Below, piece after piece: positions 14,355 to 23,095 of a stretch of 64,000 nt of DNA. Numbering within the stretch: the first letter of the stretch is position 1; every line of letters begins with the position of its first letter. The notes under the pieces are model-generated. The model was not told where the DNA came from and made no database searches. It worked only from the letters and a program-made list of their open reading frames with translations. The stretch spans positions 1,922,001 through 1,986,000 of the forward strand of contig NZ_CP042436.1 of NCBI RefSeq assembly GCF_007971025.1. Reading direction: 5' to 3'. This DNA is from Mucilaginibacter ginsenosidivorans. GTDB lineage: Bacteria; Bacteroidota; Bacteroidia; Sphingobacteriales; Sphingobacteriaceae. A program made the position numbers and the translations under genes.

Positions 14355-16778
14355 ATGAAAAAGATATTCCCTTTGATTGCCTTACAGATTTTACTGATTA
14401 CGGCACTTAATGCACAGTCATACCAAACGCCGGATAAGATCAACGACCTGGTGTTTACACGCCTTGATGTCCGGTTCGACTATGAAAAATGTTACGTATA
14501 CGGAAAAGAGTGGGTGACGCTGACGCCCCACTTTTACCAAACCGATTCGTTGACGCTCGATGCGAAGGGTATGGATATTGGCGAGGTTGCGATAATAAAG
14601 GGGACGCAAAAGTTCCCGTTAAAATTTATATACGATAGTCTTAAGCTCCGCATCAGGCTTAACAAATCTTACTCACCCGGAGAAAACTACACCTTGTTCA
14701 TAAACTATACGGCTAAACCCAACCAACGGAAGGGAGTAAAGAAAAACGAACATGGTGTTTACTTTATTAACCCGCAGGGCAGGGAAAAAAATAAACCAAC
14801 CCAGATATGGACAGAAGGAGAACCGGAAAGTTCATCCGGCTGGTTCCCTACCATCGACCGTCCTGATGAAAAAGCTCCTTCGCAGATCAGTATGACCGTT
14901 CCTGCTAAATACGTGACGCTTTCAAACGGAAGGCTGGCCTCGCAGAAAAGCAATTCAGATGGAACGCGTACTGACACCTGGAAGATGGAGAAGCCTAATG
15001 CACCTTATCTTTTTATGATGGCCGTAGGCAATTTTCATATCTATCATGATCATTGGCGCGGCAAACCGGTAGATTATTACCTCGATCCCAAATATGCGCC
15101 GTATGCAAAAAAAATATTCGGGGAAACGCCAGAGGCGATGGAATTTTTTTCAAAAACCCTCGGGGTCAATTTTCCGTGGAACAAGGAAGCCGAGATCGCG
15201 GTTAGCGATTATGTAAGCGGTGCCATGGAAAATACCACCGCCACTGTATTTGGTAATCCTTTCCAGGGCAGTGTACGCGAGTTAGCGGACCAATATTTCA
15301 ATGCCGGTATCGAACATGAATTATTCCACCAGTGGTTCGGCGACTATGTAACCGCAAAAAACTGGTCTAACCTGACCCTGAATGAATCATTTGCCGATTT
15401 TGGTGAGATCATCTGGTTAGAGCATAAATACGGGAAGGATGCGGCAGGAGAACACGTTGCGGGAGGTTTGAACGGATATCTCGGCGACAAGAACAATTAC
15501 ACCAAACCTTTGGTTAATTACAATATCAAAGAACCCGCTGATATGTTTACCGGTGTAACCTATCAGAAAGGGGGCAGAATTTTAAATATGCTGCGTAATT
15601 ATTTAGGAAACGAGGCATTTTATAAAGGACTACACATTTACCTTACCACCAACGCATTAAAAAACGCCGAAACGACCCAGCTTAGGCTGGCAATGGAAGA
15701 AGCCAGCGGCCGTGATTTGAACTGGTTTTTTAATGAATGGTATTTTGGGGCAGGGCACCCTGTTCTAAATATCAGTTACAAATGGGATGAGGTCTCGAAG
15801 ATGGAATCGGTTTACATTCAACAACAACAGGAGGGCCAAATATTTAAAGTTCCTTTGGCTGTCGATATTTATAGTGATAGCAAGGCCGCCCGCCATAAAG
15901 TTTGGCTTGCTGATAAAAATGACACTTTGAGATTCCATTTGGACAGAAAGCCCGACCTGGTGAATGTCGATGCCGACAAGATGTTGGTGTGCCAGAAAAC
16001 GGACAATAAACCGCTGGAGGAGTTAGCCTATCAATACTTTCATGCGCCCCTGTACATGGACCGGCTGGAGGCCATTGATGCGGCTGGAAAGAACCTGAGG
16101 GATACGACCGCTCAAAAAGTAATACTGGCGGCTATTAACGATAAGTTCCCCGGTTTGCGAAAGAAGGCTGTACGACTGATCGAATCGGCCGACTCGGCGA
16201 TGAAGATCAAAGCCCAGCCCAAATTAGCCGCGTTAGCCCAATCGGAACAAAACAATCAAACTAAAACGGCAGTATTGCAGGTGTTGGCTAAATATAACAA
16301 TGCGGAGAATTTACCTGTATTTTATTCAGCACTAAAGAGCGAATCGTACAATGTACAGGCGGCGGCGTTATTCGGAATAAGCCGTATTGACGAAACAAAG
16401 GCTATAACTGCGGCAAAAACTCTTGAAAAAGACAATGAAGGTGAATTAACGGAAGGCATTTTTGTGCTTTATGGGAAAAAGGCGGATATTAAGAACTGGC
16501 CTTTTATTTATAAACGATATACGGACGGCACACTACAGGAAAAGATACACCTGCTGAACAAGTTTGCTATAATGGTCATTAATATCAACGATTCCAATGC
16601 AACCCGGCAGGGTATTGCCGTGCTTACAGACATCGGCATTCAGTATAAATCGGATGGGGCCGCTCCATATATTATTAAATTCCTGGACAAGATAAAAGAT
16701 GCCAAGAAGAAGCAAAATGATGACGCTTCTTTTAATGCCGCAAGTAAGGGCGAGGAAGAGATAAACCAGGCAAAGTAA
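14355..16778 (+). CDS. M1 family metallopeptidase (aminopeptidase N-like), exported
   Basis: A zinc aminopeptidase of about 807 residues. The start is placed at ATG 14355 (MKKIFPLIALQILLITALNAQS, a clear signal peptide) rather than ATG 14346, which sits only 9 bp after the -7 box. The substrate-binding GAMEN motif is present (SGAMENTTATV). The zinc site is HELFH at 321-325 with Glu344 in NES, the standard HEXXH-x18-E spacing. The C-terminal third has HEAT-like helical repeats (ALAQSEQNNQTKTAVLQVLAKYNNAENL). It is periplasmic or outer-membrane associated and releases N-terminal residues from peptides. A double operator just upstream indicates repression. No partner genes are adjacent. Confidence 0.92.
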   Translation: MKKIFPLIALQILLITALNAQSYQTPDKINDLVFTRLDVRFDYEKCYVYGKEWVTLTPHFYQTDSLTLDAKGMDIGEVAIIKGTQKFPLKFIYDSLKLRIRLNKSYSPGENYTLFINYTAKPNQRKGVKKNEHGVYFINPQGREKNKPTQIWTEGEPESSSGWFPTIDRPDEKAPSQISMTVPAKYVTLSNGRLASQKSNSDGTRTDTWKMEKPNAPYLFMMAVGNFHIYHDHWRGKPVDYYLDPKYAPYAKKIFGETPEAMEFFSKTLGVNFPWNKEAEIAVSDYVSGAMENTTATVFGNPFQGSVRELADQYFNAGIEHELFHQWFGDYVTAKNWSNLTLNESFADFGEIIWLEHKYGKDAAGEHVAGGLNGYLGDKNNYTKPLVNYNIKEPADMFTGVTYQKGGRILNMLRNYLGNEAFYKGLHIYLTTNALKNAETTQLRLAMEEASGRDLNWFFNEWYFGAGHPVLNISYKWDEVSKMESVYIQQQQEGQIFKVPLAVDIYSDSKAARHKVWLADKNDTLRFHLDRKPDLVNVDADKMLVCQKTDNKPLEELAYQYFHAPLYMDRLEAIDAAGKNLRDTTAQKVILAAINDKFPGLRKKAVRLIESADSAMKIKAQPKLAALAQSEQNNQTKTAVLQVLAKYNNAENLPVFYSALKSESYNVQAAALFGISRIDETKAITAAKTLEKDNEGELTEGIFVLYGKKADIKNWPFIYKRYTDGTLQEKIHLLNKFAIMVININDSNATRQGIAVLTDIGIQYKSDGAAPYIIKFLDKIKDAKKKQNDDASFNAASKGEEEINQAK

Positions 16779-16842
16779 ATTAAATACCTCATCGCTTGCA
16801 CACACATACGTTAAATAAAAACCAAGCTCCTTAAAAAAATTA

Positions 16843-16980
16843 TGTCATTTCGAACGAACAGCGGGATGGTGTACCGGGGTGAGGAGAAATCTTAAACACC
16901 CTGCATAGTGCGGGTGCGAATTTTATAAGATTTCTCTTTCGCGCAGCCGCACCGACAACCCATGCTCTATCGAAATGACA
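16843..16980. repeat. TGTCATTTCGA inverted-repeat element, intact copy
   Basis: The terminal repeats are perfect over 11 bp: TGTCATTTCGA (16843-16853) and TCGAAATGACA (16970-16980). A second perfect 11-bp pair lies inside: GAGAAATCTTA (16884-16894) and TAAGATTTCTC (16926-16936). A transcript would form a long two-stem hairpin. This type of element is common between genes in Bacteroidota. It lies in the 412-bp gap before the TetR gene. Confidence 0.8.
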
Positions 16981-17036
16981 TTTTATTTAATCTGAGGGCG
17001 GGCTTTTCCTCCCCGGCGCACTCCTGTCACGTGTGC

Positions 17037-17138
17037 TCTTTAAAAATTATGTTATTTCTAACGAATAGCGAGGGTGGTGTACCGGGGTAAGGAGAAATCT
17101 TATACACCCTGCAAGCGCGGATGCAAATTTTATAAAAG
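17037..17138. repeat. decayed tandem copy of the preceding element (left half only)
   Basis: Aligns with 16832-16930 in the same order (TTAAAAATTATGT, GGTGGTGTACCGGGGT, AGGAGAAATCTTA, ACACCCTGCA, AATTTTATAA) with scattered mismatches, but the right-hand inverted arm is absent. It is a direct duplication about 205 bp away that has lost its hairpin partner. Confidence 0.7.
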
Positions 17139-17190
17139 TGGTGAATGAACCGGCAGATGCAGCTATCATCCATCGCCCATGGGCCATAAG

Positions 17191-17775
17191 CTAAACGGTT
17201 AATGCGGCTTTTACCAGGTACGGCAATATCTCTTTCTGGAAGGATACGAAGTTTTTGCGCACATCGGAGTCGCTGACAGAGGTAAAGGCAAAGCTGAACA
17301 CGATGCTTTTGCTGCATTTGATGAGGAAGCGTATGCGTTGCGAATAATTGTCGCTTTTGCGCATGCCCCCGCCCAATTGCATAAAGGAGCTTACCAGCAG
17401 GTCCTCGAGCTCGTTGGATAGGTTGCGCAGGAACTCCTGCGAGTTAGCCGATTCGCGGATGAAGTCCCAGCCGATAAATTCGTTACAAACGGTGTAGCTG
17501 AGGCGGCAGGTTTTCATGATGAGGTTGTTAAGGTGCGCCTCTTCGTCTATCTCGTTCATGTTGCCGTGCACCAGTTCGTCCACGTTCACTTTAATGTACT
17601 CCATCAGCAGGGCGTGCAGCACGGCCTCCTTGCTGTCGAAGTATTTGTAGATGGTGGCTTTGGCTATCCTGGCCTTTTTGGCAATTTCGTTTACGCTTGT
17701 TTTGTGGTACCCGAATTTGCGAAACAATTCCTTCGCGGCTCCCTTTATACTTTCCTTTATCTTGTCGGCTTCCAT
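17191..17775 (-). CDS. TetR/AcrR family transcriptional regulator
   Basis: 194 residues. The N-terminal 50 residues form the TetR DNA-binding domain: AAKELFRKFGYHKTSVNEIAKKARIAKATIYKYFDSKEAVLHA, with the recognition helix at about 33-46. The remaining helical domain for ligand binding and dimerisation has no recognisable ligand signature. The start is ATG 17775, 3 bp after the stop of the Rieske-like lipoprotein gene, so pheS, the lipoprotein gene and this gene probably form one transcript. Target and inducer are unknown. Confidence 0.88.
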   Translation of the reverse strand: MEADKIKESIKGAAKELFRKFGYHKTSVNEIAKKARIAKATIYKYFDSKEAVLHALLMEYIKVNVDELVHGNMNEIDEEAHLNNLIMKTCRLSYTVCNEFIGWDFIRESANSQEFLRNLSNELEDLLVSSFMQLGGGMRKSDNYSQRIRFLIKCSKSIVFSFAFTSVSDSDVRKNFVSFQKEILPYLVKAALTV

Positions 17776-17778
17776 GTA

Positions 17779-18195
17779 TCAGTTTGATACAAATATCTCA
17801 AAATTACTCACATTTACACTATATGTGCGTAACGAGCGTGTGGCGGGGGCCTTTACGGGCGTGCCGTCGATGAGTGAGAACTTGGAGCCTGAGCAGGGGT
17901 CGGTTGCGGTAAGCGTGTTATTATCGAGGTTGACGGCGCAGTGATTTTGAGGCTGATAACTGCTGCAGCGGTCGTACGCGGCATAGGATTGGTCGGCCTC
18001 GCGGTACAGGATAAGCCCTGCCACGCCGTAGCCATCGATAATTACGGCGCCACCGGGGCTATGGAGGGCGGCCAGCCGCGGGTCGTTGATATTTGCCTGG
18101 AAGTTGACCGACACGTTGGGGATGACGTCGCCCCCTTTGCCGCAGGCAAAAAAGGTGGACATCAATAACGCCAGCAGGGCAATTTTACGCGTCAT
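17779..18195 (-). CDS. Rieske-fold-like lipoprotein without a complete iron-sulfur motif
   Basis: 138 residues. [21 protein letters not shown] is a lipoprotein signal with Cys18 as acceptor. The body ends with [29 protein letters not shown], which follows the pattern of the second cluster-binding loop of Rieske proteins (CPxCGSxF-x2-DG-x-P). The first loop would be [13 protein letters not shown]. The histidines expected in CxH and CxxH are missing (CSS and CSGS), so a [2Fe-2S] Rieske cluster in the classic form is unlikely. Its ATGA overlaps the pheS stop by 4 nt, and the TetR gene follows after 3 bp, giving an odd gene chain. Function unknown. Confidence 0.65.
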   Translation of the reverse strand: MTRKIALLALLMSTFFACGKGGDVIPNVSVNFQANINDPRLAALHSPGGAVIIDGYGVAGLILYREADQSYAAYDRCSSYQPQNHCAVNLDNNTLTATDPCSGSKFSLIDGTPVKAPATRSLRTYSVNVSNFEIFVSN

Positions 18196-19226
18196 ATTAT
18201 TTCTGTCTGGAACTGCTTTAAAAAGCGTACGTCGTTTTCAGAGAATAAACGCAGATCGCGTATCACATATTTTAAATTGGTGATCCTTTCTATACCCATA
18301 CCGAAGGCGAAGCCGGTGTATTTCTTGCTGTCGATACCACAGTTTTCCAATACGTTCGGGTCGACCATGCCGCAGCCCAGTATTTCCACCCAGCCGGTAT
18401 ATTTACACATATTGCAGCCCGGACCGCCGCAAATGGTGCAGCTGATGTCCATTTCGGCCGACGGCTCGGTAAACGGGAAATACGACGGGCGGAACCTTAC
18501 TTTGGTGCCTTCGCCGTAAAGCTCCTGCACGAAATGGTAAAGGGTTTGTTTAAGATCGGAGAAGGATACGTTCTCGTCCACGTACAGGCCCTCCACCTGG
18601 TGGAAAAAGCAATGCGCGCGGGCCGATATAGCCTCGTTGCGGTAAACGCGGCCGGGCATAATAGCCCTGAATGGTGGTTTGCCGCTCTCCATCATCCGCA
18701 CCTGTACCGACGAAGTATGTGTACGCAAAGCGATATCGTCCTTACCGCTGTTCTTTTTGATGAAGAAAGTGTCCTGCATATCCCGCGCAGGGTGCTCTTC
18801 GGGGAAGTTCAGTGCCGAAAAATTATGCCAGTCGTCCTCGATCTCGGGTCCTTCGGCTACCACGAAACCCAGGCGCTTGAAAATATCGATGATCTCTATA
18901 CGGGTTAATGATAGCGGGTGACGCGAGCCCAATTCAAAGCCTTCGCCGGGTAAAGTCAGGTCAATATCAATGTCTTGGCTCTTGGCTCTTGATTCCTGGC
19001 TCTCTTTAAGTTCAGCGTATTTCGCTTCGGCTAACTGCTTAAACTCGTTCAGCACTTTACCCAGCACCCGCTTTTCTTCGGGACTTACGGTCCTGAATTC
19101 GTCAAACAGGTCCTTAATAATACCCTTAGTGCCCAGGTACTTTATCCTGAATTCTTCCAGTTCCGCAGCATTTGCCGGGTTGGCGGCTTTAATTTCGGCT
19201 GTGTATTGGTTTATTTTGTCCTGCAT
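18192..19226 (-). CDS. pheS: phenylalanine-tRNA ligase alpha subunit
   Basis: 344 residues, a usual length. The N-terminal coiled-coil tRNA-binding domain covers about 1-85 ([20 protein letters not shown]). The class II catalytic core follows, with motif 2 around [21 protein letters not shown] and motif 3 in [29 protein letters not shown] insert with paired cysteines is present, common in Bacteroidota PheS. It charges tRNA-Phe together with PheT, which is not encoded here. The hinge between coiled coil and core ([16 protein letters not shown]) is encoded by a heptamer array (18974-19008). The stop overlaps the next gene's start by 4 nt. It ends 6 bp downstream of kbl, on the same strand. Confidence 0.96.
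   Translation of the reverse strand: MQDKINQYTAEIKAANPANAAELEEFRIKYLGTKGIIKDLFDEFRTVSPEEKRVLGKVLNEFKQLAEAKYAELKESQESRAKSQDIDIDLTLPGEGFELGSRHPLSLTRIEIIDIFKRLGFVVAEGPEIEDDWHNFSALNFPEEHPARDMQDTFFIKKNSGKDDIALRTHTSSVQVRMMESGKPPFRAIMPGRVYRNEAISARAHCFFHQVEGLYVDENVSFSDLKQTLYHFVQELYGEGTKVRFRPSYFPFTEPSAEMDISCTICGGPGCNMCKYTGWVEILGCGMVDPNVLENCGIDSKKYTGFAFGMGIERITNLKYVIRDLRLFSENDVRFLKQFQTEII
18974..19008. repeat. heptamer array inside pheS
   Basis: Five contiguous 7-mers, CTTGGCT, CTTGGCT, CTTGATT, CCTGGCT, CTCTTTA, lie inside the pheS reading frame and encode the hinge between the coiled coil and the catalytic core. Seven is not a multiple of three, so successive units are read in different frames. Confidence 0.7.
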
Positions 19227-19232
19227 AATGTC

Positions 19233-20423
19233 TTATTTGATAACCCCTAATTCTCTCCCCACTTTGGTAAACGCTGCTATGGCCTTATCCAAATGATGCA
19301 TGTCGTGCGCGGCAGATATCTGTACACGTATCCTCGCCTTGCCCTGCGGTACTACCGGGTAGTAAAAGCCGGTCACATAGATTCCCTCATCCAGCATTTT
19401 GGCGGCAAACTCCTGGCTCAGTTTGGCGTCGTACAGCATTACCGGTACTATGGGGTGAACACCCGGTTTGATGTCGAAACCGGCCTCCGTCATTTTGCTG
19501 CGAAAGTATTGTGTATTTTTTTCAAGCTTATCCCGCAGTTCCGTAGTCTCACTCAACATATCCAGCACCGCTATGGATGCGCCCGTAATAGCCGGCGCAA
19601 GCGTATTGCTGAACAGGTATGGCCGCGACCGCTGCCTCAGCATGTCAATAATTTCCTTACGGCCCGAGGTAAAGCCACCCGATGCACCCCCCAGGGCCTT
19701 GCCAAGCGTGCCTGTAATAATGTCGATCTTGCCCATCACATTGTGATGCTCGTGCGTGCCCCTGCCCGTTTTGCCCATAAAACCCGAGCAGTGGCTCTCG
19801 TCTATCATCACCAGCGAATTGTATTTTTCGGCCAGCTCACATATCTTATCCAATTGCGCAATGGTCCCATCCATGCTGAATGCCCCATCGGTAACGATGA
19901 TACGGTGACGGCAGTCCTGCGTTGCTTTTAGTTTTTCCTCCAGGTCGGCCATGTCATCATGTTTGTAGCGCTGGCGCTGCGCCTTGCATAGTCTCACACC
20001 GTCGATGATCGACGCATGGTTGAGTTCGTCCGATATGATGGCGTCCTGCTCGTTAAACAAGGGCTCAAAAACACCGCCATTAGCGTCAAAGGCAGCTGCA
20101 TATAAGATCGTGTCCTCTGTACCAAGGAACTCCGCTATCTTAGCTTCAAGTTGCTTGTGAATATCCTGTGTGCCGCAAATAAACCGTACCGACGATAGCC
20201 CGTAGCCGTGCGTGTCCATTACTGCTTTGGCAGCATCTATTACCTTTTTGTTGCCCGAAAGCCCCAGGTAATTGTTGGCGCAAAAATTGATAACCTCCTT
20301 GCCTCCCTGCACCGTTATATCGGCGCCCTGTGGGCTGGTAATAATGCGTTCCCGTTTGTAAAGTCCGGCGCTTTCTATCTCAGCAAGCTCCTTTTCCAGC
20401 ACTGGTTTCAACGTGTTGTACAT
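19233..20423 (-). CDS. kbl: glycine C-acetyltransferase (2-amino-3-ketobutyrate CoA ligase)
   Basis: A PLP enzyme of 396 residues that splits 2-amino-3-ketobutyrate with CoA into glycine and acetyl-CoA. The alpha-oxoamine synthase hallmarks are present: His136 in DELNHASI, Asp208 and His211 in IDESHCSGFMG, and the PLP lysine Lys242 in TGTLGKALGGASGG. It could be mistaken for a KAPA or 5-aminolevulinate synthase paralogue, but the overall match is to Kbl. Its partner, an SDR-type threonine 3-dehydrogenase, is encoded at 49787-50737, not next to it. pheS follows 6 bp downstream on the same strand. Confidence 0.93.
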   Translation of the reverse strand: MYNTLKPVLEKELAEIESAGLYKRERIITSPQGADITVQGGKEVINFCANNYLGLSGNKKVIDAAKAVMDTHGYGLSSVRFICGTQDIHKQLEAKIAEFLGTEDTILYAAAFDANGGVFEPLFNEQDAIISDELNHASIIDGVRLCKAQRQRYKHDDMADLEEKLKATQDCRHRIIVTDGAFSMDGTIAQLDKICELAEKYNSLVMIDESHCSGFMGKTGRGTHEHHNVMGKIDIITGTLGKALGGASGGFTSGRKEIIDMLRQRSRPYLFSNTLAPAITGASIAVLDMLSETTELRDKLEKNTQYFRSKMTEAGFDIKPGVHPIVPVMLYDAKLSQEFAAKMLDEGIYVTGFYYPVVPQGKARIRVQISAAHDMHHLDKAIAAFTKVGRELGVIK

Positions 20424-20528
20424 AGTGTGTTATTATTGAGGTTGCAAAATTACATTTTTTTGGCCGATTGATCTGAATAAGTTGACCAGTATGAACATGG
20501 CTTTACTCAACCCGTTAATTGAATCAAA

Positions 20529-21593
20529 TCAATCACTATAACTCACCGTCCTTTTCTCCTGGCTGCTCTGAAAAGCCAGTTCGATAATGCGTATAGTCGT
20601 TCGTGCGTGTTCCGGCTGAACAATAAGCGGTTTACCTTCGGCAATGGCCTCATACACATTGCGGAACAGGTCCTGGTAACGCCCGGGTTCGCTCGGGATC
20701 ACCTCGGTCACCGTCTTGCCGTCCACGTCACGCGTCACATGTCCCCATATCGATTCAGGTTCCACGCCCCAGCCGGGTTCAGTTGGTTTGTGGCCCGCTT
20801 TCAAAGCCTCCTCCTGTACGTCCATGCCATATTTTATGAAAGTACCGTCATAACCATACAGCGTATAAACCGGCCCTGCTTCTTTCACCAGCATGCCGCC
20901 CTTAAGGGTTACTTTCAGGCCGGGATACCATAATATCAGTTCGTAATTATCTTCAACCTCCAGTCCGCCGGGGCGCTGGGTGGTCATCATGCAGGTGAGT
21001 TCGGTTGGTTTACCAAAAAGCTCGAGTGAGGCATCTATCAGGTGGGCCCCCAGGTCATAAAATATACCGGAGCCCGGCAGCGGCTTCTCGCGCCAGGCCT
21101 GTGGGCGCAGGCCAAGGCGGTAGCGGTCATAGTGTACCTCCATCTCCACGAGTTTGCCCAGCACGCCACTTGCCAAAACCTTTTTAATGGTATTATGCCC
21201 GCTGTCGAACCGGCGGTTATGATGCACCGACAAAACCCTATTCTGCTGTTTTGCTAACGCGATGAGTTCATCAGCCTCGGCGCTGGTTATCGTGAACGGC
21301 TTTTCCACCAGTACATGCTTTCCCGCAAGCAAAGCTTTCCTGGTCAAATCGAAATGGGACGTATTGGGGGACCCTACCAGCACCAGATCGATACCCGGAT
21401 CGTTAATAACGTCGTCGGCGGTTTGTACTACTTTGGCGTTTGGATATACTTCGTTAGCCTTCGCCGCTTTAGCCGGGTCGCTTGTGCTGATGCTTGCCAG
21501 CTTAAAACCCGGGTCAGCCTCAATAAAGGGCGCAAAAAAAGTTTGGCCCGAATTGCCGAAACCGATGAGGCCCGTGTTGATGATTTTTTTCAT
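20529..21593 (-). CDS. Gfo/Idh/MocA family oxidoreductase (cytoplasmic)
   Basis: About 354 residues. The start is ATG 21593 (MKKIINTGLIGFGNSGQTFFAP); an upstream in-frame ATG adds seven unlikely residues. The N-terminal Rossmann fold has the GFGNSG dinucleotide loop, then VEKPFT (the conserved Lys-Pro after strand 4) at about residue 90. The C-terminal alpha/beta domain has GSGIFYDLGAHLIDASLELFG, which matches the GG-x-LxDxGxH substrate/catalytic segment. It oxidises or reduces a sugar or sugar derivative with NAD(P); the substrate is not determinable. It is divergent from the aldo/keto reductase gene, with a hairpin element between them. Confidence 0.9.
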   Translation of the reverse strand: MKKIINTGLIGFGNSGQTFFAPFIEADPGFKLASISTSDPAKAAKANEVYPNAKVVQTADDVINDPGIDLVLVGSPNTSHFDLTRKALLAGKHVLVEKPFTITSAEADELIALAKQQNRVLSVHHNRRFDSGHNTIKKVLASGVLGKLVEMEVHYDRYRLGLRPQAWREKPLPGSGIFYDLGAHLIDASLELFGKPTELTCMMTTQRPGGLEVEDNYELILWYPGLKVTLKGGMLVKEAGPVYTLYGYDGTFIKYGMDVQEEALKAGHKPTEPGWGVEPESIWGHVTRDVDGKTVTEVIPSEPGRYQDLFRNVYEAIAEGKPLIVQPEHARTTIRIIELAFQSSQEKRTVSYSD

Positions 21594-21608
21594 AGGTAAA
21601 TTAATCAA

Positions 21609-21705
21609 TGTCATTTCGAGTGAGCGTAGCGACGAGAAATCTTAAACGTTATGCATAGTTCCGATACGCGGCGTATAAGTTCCCTCTCTATCGTTCGGGA
21701 TGACA
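21609..21705. repeat. TGTCATTTCGA-type hairpin element between divergent genes
   Basis: Starts TGTCATTTCGAG (21609) and ends CGGGATGACA (to 21705), with GAGAAATCTTAAAC and GCATAGT inside. It belongs to the same family as 16843-16980 but is shorter and has less perfect arms. It occupies most of the divergent promoter region. Confidence 0.65.
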
Positions 21706-21808
21706 TGGTTTATTAGTAGTGTTTTTTCAAATTTTACAAACCGATTAAACCCGCCCGCGCTTTTATTAAGATATTGCGCTATTTCCGGCTAAAATAACAT
21801 TACCATTT

Positions 21809-22792
21809 ATGAAATACAGAACTTTTGCAAAAAACGAGCAACTGTCGGCCATTGGTCTTGGCTGCATGAGCATGAGTCACGCCTACGGTACTCCCGATGA
21901 TCCGGAATCCATCCGCACCCTCCACCTTGCTCTGGACCTCGGCATCAACTTTTGGGACACTGCCGATGTGTATGGCAACGGCAAAAACGAAGAGCTGATC
22001 TCCAAAGTGCTAACTGAAAACCGTGATAAAATATTTATTGCCACAAAGTTTGGCTTCCGGACCGATGCCGATGCCCGCTTAACAGGATTCGATGCACGGC
22101 CCGCTTACATCAAGCAAGCCGTGGAGGCCAGCCTCAAACGCCTGAAGATCGATACCATCGACCTTTACTACGCCCACCGCATCGACCCTAATGTGCCGGT
22201 TGAGGAAATGGTTGGCGCCATGGCCGAACTGGTTACCCAGGGCAAAGTGAGGTACCTGGGACTGTCGGAAGCTTCAGCAACATCCATCCGAAAAGCGAAC
22301 GCCGTTCACCCGATCAGCGCGCTGCAAAGCGAATATTCACTGCTCACCCGCGATGTGGAGGCGGAAATATTGCCCCTGTGTAAAGAGCTGGGCATCACAT
22401 TTGTGCCCTTTAGCCCGCTTGCGCGCGGCCTCATGACCAACACGCTGAAACTGGACGAACTGGCTGCCAACGATTTTCGTAAGAACCTGCCACGCTACCA
22501 GCAGGAACACCAGGACAACAACACCAAATTGGCCGAAGGTTTTGCTGAACTGGCCCGGCAGAAAGGCTGCTCGCCGGCGCAATTGGCATTGGCCTGGGTG
22601 CTGGCGCAGGGCGATAACATTATCCCCATCCCCGGTACTAAAAAACAGGACAAGCTGAAAGACAACGCAGGCAGTGTTGATGTACAGGTAACCGTGCAAG
22701 ACAAGCAAAACATCGAGGCCCTCCTGCTCAAATATCCCAACATCGGCGACAGGTATAACGAGAACAATAAGAAGTTTGTAGACAGGAGTTAG
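21809..22792 (+). CDS. aldo/keto reductase
   Basis: A 327-residue TIM-barrel NADPH oxidoreductase. The catalytic set is present: Asp in NFWDTADVYG, Tyr in the same motif, Lys in FIATKFGF, and His in LYYAHRIDP. The C-terminal cofactor loop IIPIPGTKKQDKLKDNAG binds the NADPH phosphate. The closest familiar group is the AKR11/AKR13-like 'YhdN/IolS' type; the substrate is unknown. It has an ATG start at 21809, is monocistronic, and is divergent from the Gfo/Idh gene. Confidence 0.93.
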   Translation: MKYRTFAKNEQLSAIGLGCMSMSHAYGTPDDPESIRTLHLALDLGINFWDTADVYGNGKNEELISKVLTENRDKIFIATKFGFRTDADARLTGFDARPAYIKQAVEASLKRLKIDTIDLYYAHRIDPNVPVEEMVGAMAELVTQGKVRYLGLSEASATSIRKANAVHPISALQSEYSLLTRDVEAEILPLCKELGITFVPFSPLARGLMTNTLKLDELAANDFRKNLPRYQQEHQDNNTKLAEGFAELARQKGCSPAQLALAWVLAQGDNIIPIPGTKKQDKLKDNAGSVDVQVTVQDKQNIEALLLKYPNIGDRYNENNKKFVDRS

Positions 22793-22886
22793 CCTTACCG
22801 CCAACGCCTCTCCAGGGGAAAGGAAAGTGAGTGAAAAAAAGGAAAGTCCTCTCCCTTGGAGATGATTTAGGTGAGGCTATAGCGCT

Positions 22887-23008
22887 GACTTGATTTTGCG
22901 CTACTTTGTATCAAGAGAGAAGTAACAGCCCCCACGGCAATTGAACGGGGTGATCTCATCAATCTAACGAAAATTCTTTTTGTTGGCTACTCCGCCACAT
23001 CAGGAAAG
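22887..23008 (-). repeat. interspersed repeat, copy 2 (inverted relative to 2745-2856)
   Basis: Same block order as the reverse complement of 2745-2856 (GACTTGAT, TACTTT, ATCAAG, AAGTAACAG, CAATTGAACGGGG, TAACGAAAA, ACATCAGGAA). Upstream, 22806-22875 has an imperfect CCTCTCC/GGAGA inverted block. Together with the terminator this accounts for the 303-bp gap before the DUF1080 gene. Confidence 0.7.
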
Positions 23009-23033
23009 ACTCACCTCCATCCAACAGAATAAA

Positions 23034-23068
23034 AAAATAGCGATGGGTCTCAAACCCATCGCTATTTT
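23034..23068. terminator. bidirectional rho-independent terminator
   Basis: A perfect 15-bp stem (AAAATAGCGATGGGT / ACCCATCGCTATTTT) with loop CTCAA and A/T runs on both sides. It lies between the convergent aldo/keto reductase and HEAT-DUF1080 genes. Confidence 0.9.
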
Positions 23069-23095
23069 AAAGATCATCTCATTTCACTTTCCACC

